64,000 nt of DNA from Capitella teleta (lineage: Eukaryota > Annelida > Polychaeta > Capitellidae). The translations under genes and the position numbers were made by a program. The notes beneath the pieces are model-generated. The model was given only the letters and a program-made list of their open reading frames with translations, searched no databases and had not been told where the DNA came from. Location of the stretch: the NCBI GenBank assembly GCA_000328365.1, contig KB293808.1, positions 5,826-69,825 of the forward strand, written 5' to 3'. Of the stretch, positions 21,956 through 32,343 are shown piece by piece (position 1 is the first letter of the stretch; every line of letters starts with the position of its first letter).

Positions 21956-22445
21956 TCTTAATCATTAATGGGCAGGGAAACTGGTTCTCCGTTCAATACC
22001 AGCAAAGGTGTAAAGCAGGGAGGTGTTATGTCTTCACTATTATTTGCCACATACGTCGACCGACGATTTCATGGCGCGGTCGGCTATGCTGACGACATGA
22101 CTACATCATGGCGCCTAGTTTAAAAGGTTTAAAGCGCATCCTTGCGGTGTGTACTAAATTCGCTGATGACTATGATGTTAAATTCAATCCCTCTAAAAGC
22201 ATGTTATTGGTTTATGGTGGTTTTGATTCTGTTCCAATTATTAATTTCATGGGTGGCACTATTGATGTCGTTAATATATTAACGACATCAATAGTATCGG
22301 GGATGTCAGGCATTGCGAATTAGTGAAGCGCATGCCCAATGATTTTATGATAAAAGGGTTATAGCTAATATTGGGAATACTCATGTTGATATTGTTTATA
22401 AGTTGGTCAGAACGTTTTGCATGCCATTATACGGAGCATAGCAGC
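21956..22445 (+). mobile_element. LINE reverse-transcriptase fragment
   Basis: Reads GVKQGGVMSSLLFATYVD, then GAVGYADDMT, then APSLKGLKRILAVC and DVKFNPSKSMLLV, with a later VRTFCMPLYGA. This is the RT core from the G-V-x-Q-G block through YADD and beyond, in several frames. It belongs to the same family as the fragment at 8640-9602. A perfect 38-bp palindrome interrupts it at 22258-22295. Dead and truncated at both ends. Confidence 0.75.
22258..22295. repeat. perfect 38-bp palindrome
   Basis: Two 19-bp arms (starting actattgatg and ending catcaatagt) meet with no spacer at 22276/22277. It lies inside a LINE fragment whose coding sense supplies only one arm (GGTIDVVN), so the second arm looks like a local inverted duplication. 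Confidence 0.9.
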
Positions 22446-22529
22446 GAGACCCGAGTCACCCTTCAATGCAGTTTTTAACTGTATCCTGGCGTAAATCATT
22501 GCAATCATTATTAAACCTTTCTTGTAGAA

Positions 22530-23385
22530 CACATTGCAATATTCTCCATGGTCCCACAAGACCATTGGCGATCTAGTAGCTCCTTTCTGCTCTCGCTGTG
22601 GCCTTTTCTCTCTGTGTCCCCTCCCGATTGTTGTCTGGCCATTCAATTTGACGTCGGTCTCTCTTCTTCTTGCCTGGTGGTTCTCTTTCTGTGGCCGCCA
22701 GCACCAGGCTGCTTCCTCTCCTCTTGCATGTACTCCGCATGCTTCCTCTTACACATTTCTGCAAGTAGTCCGTTGTTCTTAGGAATGCCTATTTCTTCGC
22801 GGATGGAGGCATTTGTTCTGTGCTGCTTACATGTGATACCAAGTGCTTTGGCCATAGCCACGTTTCGTAGCTGATTATCTTTATTTCGTCCTATTTTCTG
22901 AGGATCCAGGATTCGCAGGCGTATAGGGCATAGGCCAGATCAGGCTTTTTGCTAGGATCTTCCTCAGGTTCGACTGCATTTTTTGCTTCACGGCATTTTT
23001 TTTTCTTGTTATATTGTCAAGCGTGTCTTTACGTCTGAACTACTATCACCCGCAGGTATCATCATGGACCCCAGGTACTTCACGTTCTGTGTGTTCTCAA
23101 TTTCTTCACCGTTGATTGCCACCCGGCATTGGTATTCGATGTTCATCACACTAGGTTTTGAGTTATTTATTTTCAGACCAAAATCAAGGATCGCTCAGCT
23201 TAGCTTTTCCACCACACTCATGGGGTCTCTCCCTTTGAATTATAACCAGCAGGATATAGTGTCATCTGTATATCTGATATTCCAAACGTTTCTTCCTTCC
23301 GCTTTGTATCCAGCTTGCGTTTCTCTGCAGATGTCTTCTGTAATTTTTGTGATTGAGATCGTGTCTATTAATTACCAATAACTAA
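22530..23385 (-). mobile_element. LINE ORF2 C-terminal half, minus strand (RTE-like)
   Basis: On the minus strand the order is ITEDICRETQAGY, NIRYTDDTI (RT catalytic box, YTDD), VAINGEEIENTQNVKYLGSM, SSSDVKTR, then TCKQHRTNASIREEIGIPK, RKHAEYM and a basic tail. The block V-N-G-E-x-I-E followed by KYLGS and D-I-K-x-R-I is a hallmark of LINE ORF2 proteins of the RTE/related kind that are often annotated as endonuclease-reverse transcriptase. Several stops and frame changes make it a dead copy. It lies back to back with the plus-strand LINE fragment at 21956-22445. Confidence 0.75.
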
Positions 23386-23752
23386 TAATTGATTGATAAT
23401 GAGATAGTTGCCTTTTTACGGCTCTGTCACATTCGGTTGCGTTGCATGAGCTTCAGAACAGAAAACCCTAGACCGGGGTTACCCCTTACCTTTTGCGATG
23501 GATCCCAAGGGGCATTTATCCTGAAAGCCACCATAGACAGAGAACAGCTTGTACCCATTATCTAATCCTTCTAAAAGGATATTTCTGAACCATTTCCTGA
23601 GAAGGTTCTGAGAAGGTACACAAAAGTTGACAAATAAATATTTCGGGAACATTCCCAGGGAACGTTCCCAAATGTTCTAAGGGTAGTTTCTGATAACATT
23701 CTAAGAACCTTCTCATGTTTTTCTGGGCTTGTTTAGCTGAACTAGTCTTGTA

Positions 23753-25070
23753 CGAGGGTTGTTCGAAAAGTTCTAGGCTTAACATAGAACTATTTATCAC
23801 AGAAAGTTGAAATTTGACTTGAATATAAGTTAACTTTTCAAATGAAAATTCCAAACATTGAATTTTCCAGAAAATTACGTGATCATCTCATGCACCAATT
23901 TGAGTGAAGCAGTGGTCGGTATTTCGTCAAAATGCGGCAAACTCCTTCTTATGAGCTTAGTCATAGTCAATTTTAGACTATTAATCATCGACGTATATCT
24001 CCGATATTTTCCTCATAAACGCATCAAAGCAATGAAAAGTAAATGTGTTTGTACCATTTTGACGGATTTTTTATAAAATAGTCAAATGAAGCCCAGGAGA
24101 GAGCATTATAGTACTGGCATAAAAATACGTTCATTCTTGTGATTAAACATTAATGAAAACAAGAAAACGTAATGTGAATTATACAATTATTTCACAAACG
24201 CATTTTTGTGTTCATTTGCATGTTTGTGCCAAGTTTTATTGAAATCAAGGCATCCAAAGTAAGTCTGACGGACCCGTAAAACTTTTCCGCAATCCCTTTA
24301 TGGTATTTATACGTTTCGACAAAACTTTACGCAACGAGATTATTCGGGCTCAATAATACATATTTTCAAAAGAGCATCATTTATTTCATTAGTGATATAT
24401 TGAAGTATCATGTTGGAAATCTAAATATTATAAAATCGTTGAAAAAGAGCGATATACTTATCCAGAATTGTGCATAAATATATGAGTATATAGTCAATAT
24501 TTTGTCACTCTTAAATATCCATTTAGACACACATGTATAGTGACATAATTATATTTAACTAAATTATCAGTAAGACAAAATCTTAAGGCAGCAGCAGATG
24601 CCTCAAGTATGTGTTTCATCCACACAACCCAAATATTTAACATGTGTGACGGAATAATTAATTTAAATGGCTGCGTGGCCTTTTGATCGAAGGATGAAAA
24701 ATGGGCGGACATTTTTTATGCACATCCCTAGCGCAATTTCCGAGTTTACTTAATGTTTTGTCGATAGAATTCCATTTAATTTTTACAACGGGAATGGCAA
24801 TAAACAAATAGTGTATTCGATTAAAATTAGCGATCAAATATTGTGAAAAAGTGTTACGATCGAGAGGCCCACAAATCAATCTGTTGGTACGCGAAATGAG
24901 GCTTTGACAATAATGTCGGTAAAAGTTCGTTCAATAAAAAAATAGTTATGCCAGGGGAATAATAAAGCTACGTGTGATGCCGTGAATAGTTGTTCTATCT
25001 AACCTCTAAAGTTCACGTCTCTGGTACTACGCGTTCCATGTTAGACCGAGAACTTTTCGAACAACCCCCG
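23753..25070. mobile_element. 1.3-kb TA-flanked inverted-repeat element (mariner-like, non-autonomous), copy 1
   Basis: The left end CGAGGGTTGTTCGAAAAG and the right end, read in reverse complement, CGGGGGTTGTTCGAAAAG form terminal inverted repeats that continue imperfectly for about 40 bp. TA flanks both sides (23751-23752 and 25071-25072), as in Tc1/mariner target duplications. The 1.32-kb size is that of a mariner. I see no transposase with DDE/D features; frames inside are short. Its interior is homologous, in the opposite orientation, to the element at 29579-30880. Confidence 0.7.
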
Positions 25071-25319
25071 TAATGCAGCTATGGCCCACAATCATAACGT
25101 CTCGTTCATACATAGTCAGGTAATTAAACCGACTGAGCTACACAAAATATAAATGTACTCGGGCCTCTAAAATTAACAATGTGTTCGCCGGTTGACTCTA
25201 TGAAAAATCAATGCATATTACATTATATGCACATATATAATCCGATGGAAACTCGACCATAACTTTTATCTACCTGCAATATTTCATGTGCGATATCTGC
25301 ACATTACTCCAGCCGTGCA

Positions 25320-27469
25320 TGGGATGGAATGCAAGATGCACAATGGTCATGCATGACTCCGTGGTATACAACTACACCTGTCATTCACATGCGCTCTATG
25401 CACGATGCCCTCAGCTCAATTGGGTTCCGCTGCAATGATCTAGGCCTTGATAGTCGCAGGTGTTGTCACCCGCGCATCCGTGATGCTTTTATTGGCGTCG
25501 TACAACTCAGAGCAGAAATATAATGTGCAACGGATCAACGGCGTTGTGCTTTTAGGAGGGATGTCAATGTCTGCGACATAAAGGAAACATCGACCCAGAT
25601 ATTGAACCCAGTTCTTGAAATTTTCTTCCATGCAATTAACACCGAGTGACTTGTATTGTTTATGATTTTATGAGTACAACTGAGTATGAAATTTATACGG
25701 CGGAAACGCAATCAACTGCTCAACTGATTAATTTCAATTCCCAAATTGTACTACAAGCTAACTTCCCGTAAAGCACGCTCCATCTTGATAATAATTATGG
25801 CGCGAAAAGCATTTCATCGCGACGCGAATCACGCAAGGTATGCGCCCTACATAAATTATGCAAATGAGGCTAATGGCTGAGTGCGCTTGCATTTGTAAAC
25901 ATCTTGAAATGTTGGCATAAATTTGCCGAGTTTAGTTGGAAATAGTGGACGGAATATAATTTTGAATAGTCTGGCGTTTCTAAAATAGATGATTTTTATA
26001 CAGGATTTTCAGCGTGTCTGCCAATCAATGCCCACGGATTTTGATGCCAGAAAAACTTCCAGTTTTTAACATACAAGTATCATCAGCGGAAATCTGCAAT
26101 CGCCGCTGACGAATAGGCTATGTACATATGTACTGCGGCGACCTTCGCCTCGTCATTGTCTCTTTCTCAATTATTTACTGCACAATATAGCTGACGAAAG
26201 GGCAGCGCTCTCTGCTAAGGCATGCCTCGAAGCAAACACGTTGGCAATCGTTTTCCTTAATTTAAACTCTTTTTGATTATTACACAATGCGATCACGTGC
26301 TGTGGTAATTTGCATATTGTTTATGCATGTAAGTAGAACGTGATAGCAATGACATTCTAATCGTTTGCGAACTTTGAGCACAACCAGATTCTGGAGAAAA
26401 AACTTTTTTCTCGATTTTCTGTTAGTTTCGACGTGATCCCGCCTGTATACGTGCGTGACATTGAACACGTTCCGTCGTCATTCATTTGTCAATCTCAGAC
26501 TGTCTGGGAATGTGCGAACGAGGTGTTCATGCTAACAGCACAAACCATCAATTAGAACTTAATCACGATTGTGTGTTCCTCATGCAACTCTTAATTCTGG
26601 GTGTGTTAGTGTCTGATGTCAAAGCAAAAATATATAAATTGCTAACCGTAAAACTTTACCTGGGGGAGGGGGATGCTTATTGCAGGCTCCAACGCTTGGG
26701 TTGCCTTACTGGTAAAAACTAGACTTAATGGATGATGTAACAAAGTAATAAATTATTTCATGTGAGTGGAGAAGATAATATTTGTATATTTCATAGCTGT
26801 ACTTGAGAATAATTATGTTGCCTGAGATGCTGGCCTGGATCTCATTCTCCATGCAGACATTCAGTACATTAGCATCAATTGGCTGAGTCCCTCATCACGA
26901 CTATTATTCCTGTAAATTAAGCTGTAAAAAGGGTCAAAGAAATGGCAGGAAGTAATTTTATTACAAGCACGATATTTGATAGAAACATTGATTATGCCAC
27001 ATTTCTTATATTATAAAGTGTGGATTACAAAAGAATATTTTGGAGCATCTTCTAATCGCCATTTCAATTGAATATCTCACTTATGGTACGCCAATAATAC
27101 TTGTAAATGTATGCATGTATTCAAAAAGACGCTAATTATACGTATAAATTTTGATTGGTGTTCTCGCAATCACACGCAATCAAAGGACAAAGGAACCAAT
27201 TTTAATAATAGTAAAACCAAATCGTTTGCATTTTTTTCTTTTTCAGTTGTCATTGGCCAAATGTTGTTTCAACTTACAATCATGTACATAAGCAAAAGTT
27301 ATTTTACATGAGGGTTGTTCGAAAAGTTCTCGGCCTAAAATAAAATGCGCAGTACTAGAGACGTGAAATTTAAAGGTTCGATGGAGCAACTCTTTACAAG
27401 ATCACATGTAGTTTTAAATTTCCCTGACAAAACTAGTTTTGAATGAGCGCACTGTACTCAAAGCCTGGT
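25320..27469. repeat. 2.15-kb near-identical duplicate, left copy (contig end)
   Basis: Matches 27520-29735 at a fixed offset of 2200, then 2271 after a 71-bp insertion present only in the right copy (27801-27871). Otherwise I see only a few single-base differences. The last 50 bases before the gap differ from the right copy by single-base losses in short homopolymers, as expected at a poor-quality read end. No gene is seen inside. Confidence 0.95.
27308..27469. mobile_element. left end of the mariner-like element, cut by the gap
   Basis: Contains tgagggttgttcgaaaag and the next 150 bp of the element seen whole at 29579-30880. It stops at the run of N. Confidence 0.7.
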
Positions 27470-27519
27470 NNNNNNNNNNNNNNNNNNNNNNNNNNNNNNN
27501 NNNNNNNNNNNNNNNNNNN
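27470..27519. other. assembly gap, 50 N
   Basis: Exactly 50 undetermined bases, a conventional gap size. It is flanked on the left by the end of one copy and on the right by the beginning of the other copy of the same 2.15-kb sequence. Confidence 1.
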
Positions 27520-29738
27520 TGGGATGGAATGCAAGATGCACAATGGTCATGCATGACTCCGTGGTATACAACTACACCTGTCATTCACATGCGCTCTATG
27601 CACGATGCCCTCAGCTCAATTGGGTTCCGCTGCAATGATCTAGGCCTTGATAGTCGCAGGTGTTGTCACCCGCGCATCCGTGATGCTTTTATTGGCGTCG
27701 TACAACTCAGAGCAGAAATATAATGTGCAACGGATCAACGGCGTTGTGCTTTTAGGAGGGATGTCAATGTCTGCGACATAAAGGAAACATCGACCCAGAT
27801 GGCTGAATACTGGCCTGGATACAAGGCAATGTCCCTATACCATGCAGGGCAGCTTTAAGGTCGTATTTAACATTGAACCCAGTTCTTGAAATTTTCTTCC
27901 ATGCAATTAACACCGAGTGACTTGTATTGTTTATGATTTTATGAGTACAACTGAGTATGAAATTTATACGGCGGAAACGCAATCAACTGCTCAACTGATT
28001 AATTTCAATTCCCAAATTGTACTACAAGCTAACTTCCCGTAAAGCACGCTCCATCTTGATAATAATTATGGCGCGAAAAGCATTTCATCGCGACGCGAAT
28101 CACGCAAGGTATGCGCCCTACATAAATTATGCAAATGAGGCTAATGGCTGAGTGCGCTTGCATTTGTAAACATCTTGAAATGTTGGCATAAATTTGCCGA
28201 GTTTAGTTGGAAATAGTGGACGGAATATAATTTTGAATAGTCTGGCGTTTCTAAAATAGATGATTTTTATACAGGATTTTCAGCGTGTCTGCCAATCAAT
28301 GCCCACGGATTTTGATGCCAGAAAAACTTCCAGTTTTTAACATACAAGTATCATCAGCGGAAATCTGCAATCGCCGCTGACGAATAGGCTATGTACATAT
28401 GTACTGCGGCGACCTTCGCCTCGTCATTGTCTCTTTCTCAATTATTTACTGCACAATATAGCTGACGAAAGGGCAGCGCTCTCTGCTAAGGCATGCCTCG
28501 AAGCAAACACGTTGGCAATCGTTTTCCTTAATTTAAACTCTTTTTGATTATTACACAATGCGATCACGTGCTGTGGTAATTTGCATATTGTTTATGCATG
28601 TAAGTAGAACGTGATAGCAATGACATTCTAATCGTTTGCGAACTTTGAGCACAACCAGATTCTGGAGAAAAAACTTTTTTTCTCGATTTTCTGTTAGTTT
28701 CGACGTGATCCCGCCTGTATACGTGCGTGACATTGAACACGTTCCGTCGTCATTCATTTGTCAATCTCAGACTGTCTGGGAATGTGCGAACGAGGTGTTC
28801 ATGCTAACAGCACAAACCATCAATTAGAACTTAATCACGATTGTGTGTTCCTCATGCAACTCTTAATTCTGGGTGTGTTAGTGTCTGATGTCAAAGCAAA
28901 AATATATTAATTGCTAACCGTAAAACTTTACCTGGGGGAGGGGGGTGCTTATTGCAGGCTCCAACGCTTGGGTTGCCTTACTGGTAAAAACTAGACTTAA
29001 TGGATGATGTAACAAAGTAATAAATTATTTCATGTGAGTGGAGAAGATAATATTTGTATATTTCATAGCTGTACTTGAGAATAATTATGTTGCCTGAGAT
29101 GCTGGCCTGGATCTCATTCTCCATGCAGACATTCAGTACATTAGCATCAATTGGCTGAGTCCCTCATCACGACTATTATTCCTGTAAATTAAGCTGTAAA
29201 AAGGGTCAAAGAAATGGCAGGAAGTAATTTTATTACAAGCACGATATTTGATAGAAACATTGATTATGCCACATTTCTTATATTATAAAGTGTGGATTAC
29301 AAAAGAATATTTTGGAGCATCTTCTAATCGCCATTTCAATTGAATATCTCACTTATGGTACGCCAATAATACTTGTAAATGTATGCATGTATTCAAAAAG
29401 ACGCTAATTATACGTATAAATTTTGATTGGTGTTCTCGCAATCACACGCAATCAAAGGACAAAGGAACCAATTTTAATAATAGTAAAACCAAATCGTTTG
29501 CATTTTTTTCTTTTTCAGTTGTCATTGGCCAAATGTTGTTTCAACTTACAATCATGTACATAAGCAAAAGTTATTTTACATGAGGGTTGTTCGAAAAGTT
29601 CTCGGCCTAAAATAAAATGCGCAGTACTAGAGACGTGAAATTTAAAGGTTCGATGGAGCAACTCTTTACAAGATCACATGTAGTTTTAAATTTCCCTGAC
29701 AAAACTAGTTTTTGAATGAGCGCACTTGTACTTCAAAG
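27520..29738. repeat. 2.2-kb near-identical duplicate, right copy
   Basis: Begins directly after the gap with the same base as 25320 and stays collinear with the left copy until that copy ends. It carries 71 extra bases at 27801-27871. Confidence 0.95.
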
Positions 29739-30880
29739 CCTCTTTTCGCATGCCAACAGTTTGATTTGAGGGCCTCTCATAACACTTTCTCGCAATATTT
29801 GATCGCTAATTTCAATCGAGTACACTGCTTGTGTATTGGCTTTGCTAGGGTGAATTTTTAATAAAATTCTATTGACAAAAAAAAAAAAATATTGCACGGA
29901 AATTGCGCTACGGAGGTGCAACAAAAATACCGCCATTCGATCAAAAAGCCACGCAGCCATTTCAATTAATTATTCCGTCACATATGTTAAATATTTGGGT
30001 TGTGTGGATGGAACACATACTTGAGGCATCTGCTGCTGCCTTAAGATTCTGTCTTACTGATAATTTAGTTAAATATAATTATGCCACTATACATGTGTGT
30101 CTAAATGGATATTTTAGAGTGACAAAATATTTACTATACTCATATATTTATGCACAATTCTAGAAAAGTATATCGGTTTTTTTTCAACGATTGTATAGTA
30201 TTTAGATTTCCAACGTGATTCTTTAATATCTCACTAATGAAATAAATGATGCTCTTTTGATGAAATATAATATTGAGCCCGAATCATTTAGTCACGCAAA
30301 GTTTTACTGAATCGTGACAATACCATTAAAGGAGTGTTCGAAACGTGTTTACGGAGCCGCTATAGGACTACATTTGATGCTTTGATTTCAGTATAACCTG
30401 ACACAAACATGCGAATTAACACGAAAATGTGTTAGTGAAATAATTGTATGATTCACATAATGTTTTCCCGTTTTTTTTTTTTATAATGTTTAATCACTAG
30501 AATGGACATAATTTTATGCGAGTACTTTACTCTATTCTGGGTTTCATTTGACTTTTTACAAGGTTTCCATCATAATGTCACATACACAATTATTTCTCAT
30601 TGCTTTGATGCGTCTAATAGGAAAATATTGGAGATATCCGTCGATGAGTAATAGTCTAAAATCGACTATGAATTAGCGCTTAAATCAGTAGTTAGTCGCA
30701 TTTTGACGAAATTCCAACCCCTGTATCAATCAAAGCAGTGCCAGAGGTGATCATGTGACTTTCTTGGAAATTCAATTCTCGCAATTTTTATCTGGAAAAC
30801 CATCCTATATTCAAATCAATTTTCAACATTCTGTGGAAACGCGTTCTATGTTCAGCCGAGAACTTTTCGAACAACCCTCG
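29579..30880. mobile_element. 1.3-kb inverted-repeat element (mariner-like, non-autonomous), copy 2
   Basis: Left end tgagggttgttcgaaaag; right end cttttcgaacaaccctcg followed by TA. The interior is homologous to 23753-25070 in reverse orientation; for example 29950-30042 is the complement of about 24592-24685. One frame shared by both copies (29903-30163 here, 24494-24712 minus there) is well conserved (FDQKATQPF, IPSHMLNIWVVWM, EASAAALRFCLTDNLVKYNY) but is not a transposase that I recognise. Confidence 0.7.
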
Positions 30881-31232
30881 TATATTCTGAACAACAAAAG
30901 AAACTTTACATGTCTTGAAAAGCTTATAGAGGAGTAGTATAAACTAAATTTACCGCTGATATATGATTGGTGGCTGTGTTCAGTATCAATCAGGGTACGA
31001 TTTGTTAATTTCATGTCCATCTTTCGAAACGACAATGCGTTATCGGTCATGGCGCATTTCCATGTGTTCAATTCTACTCAAAAGAGAGACAAAGAGAGAG
31101 AACGAGAGAGAGATAGTCATTTAGTTTTACTATTTACATTAAACATACATAAGAATGAAAAATGAGATGAAATATACACACAAAATTGAAATGAAATACA
31201 AATAGAGGTTCTCATTTATGTACAATGTATGG
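30881..31232. other. no gene seen; GA-rich stretch
   Basis: Contains a purine-rich gagagaca/gagagagaacgagagaga run at about 31083-31112. Confidence 0.5.
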
Positions 31233-31379
31233 TGAATGAATGAATGAATGAATGAATGAATGAATGAATGAATGAATGAATGAATGAATGAATGAATGAA
31301 TGAATGAATGAATGAATGAATGAATGAATGAATGAATGAATGAATGAATGAATGAATAAATGAATGAATGAATGAATGT
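31233..31379. repeat. (TGAA)n microsatellite, about 36 copies
   Basis: Almost perfect TGAA tandem repeat with one TAAA variant near 31357. It generates apparent long open frames of repeating FIHS on the minus strand, which are artefacts. Confidence 0.97.
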
Positions 31380-32092
31380 AAAAGTTGTGGGATACCAGGC
31401 AAAAGACCCACGTGGGATCCGTTGTCGCGCTGACCACCCGGATCGTACCATTTATTCTAATAGATATTCTGAAACCCATTTTAAAGTTGCGTTCAGAGAA
31501 GTGGAATAATGCTTCATTTTTTCTATAACCCACTCGCACGAGAAGAATTGAACAAATGAAAATGCGTCGTGACCCGTGACCCATGACCCATTGTCGTTTC
31601 GAACGATGGTTATTGATTTAACAGTTCGTGCCCTGATTAGTATTATTCGGAAGTTGGAGTTTTTGGCGGTAACGTGGAATCGACTGTAAAGATTACATGG
31701 GCGCTTCTAACTACTTTACGCAATGTTTCATTATAGCATATGTTGTTGTGATTACATAAACTCTACATGAAATGTAAACTGGTGCAATTATGATGAGATT
31801 GACCTCATTTCGCCCTTCGAGAAATGATGATTTAAATTGTAACTCGGACACAAAACCGAGCCATACCTCTGTAGGTCATTGAGCCAGTAGCCAATGATAG
31901 CACTTGTAACCTCAAAAGAAAGATGTCTCTTCAGGTGAGCATGCCTGAGATTTAAGACAAAACATACACATCTTGTTTTGAGTTAGATGTTAGACTCAGA
32001 ATGTACAATATCATTTGATAGTTTCTGTAGTAAATACATAACTATGCTATACATTATCGACTATTGCGGATATTTTTACACTATACTACATG
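31380..32092. other. no gene seen
   Basis: AT-rich non-coding sequence. Confidence 0.45.
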
Positions 32093-32343
32093 TAATCGTA
32101 AAATTGCGTCACTGTAATAATTACCATTGGACGTATCCCACGGGTGATTCATTTCAGTCTCTATAAAAACGAAAGTTGATAGAGCTAATAGCCACACTTA
32201 TAATGATCACATACCGGTACATGTAATTGGATAATCGTATAATTGCGTTAACTGTAATAATTAGCATTGGACATATCCCACGAGCGATTGTTTTCAGTCT
32301 CAATAAAAACGAAAGTTGATAGAGCTTATAGCCATACTTATAA
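32093..32343. repeat. tandem duplication, period about 139 bp
   Basis: Unit 1 (32093-32202) and unit 2 (32232-32343) share taatcgta-aattgcgt, ctgtaataatta-cattgga, tatcccacg, tttcagtct, ataaaaacgaaagttgatag and tatagcca-acttata. They differ by scattered substitutions, so the duplication is fairly old. Confidence 0.85.

Noticed and set aside
27439-27723. Open frame spanning the run of N
   Set aside because: It crosses an assembly gap and the flanking sequence is non-coding in the parallel copy.
25320-29738. Recent segmental duplication with biological meaning
   Set aside because: Boundaries coincide exactly with an assembly gap, which is better explained by unmerged contig ends.
31139-31584. 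Long minus-strand frames rich in FIHS
   Set aside because: They are translations of the TGAA microsatellite.
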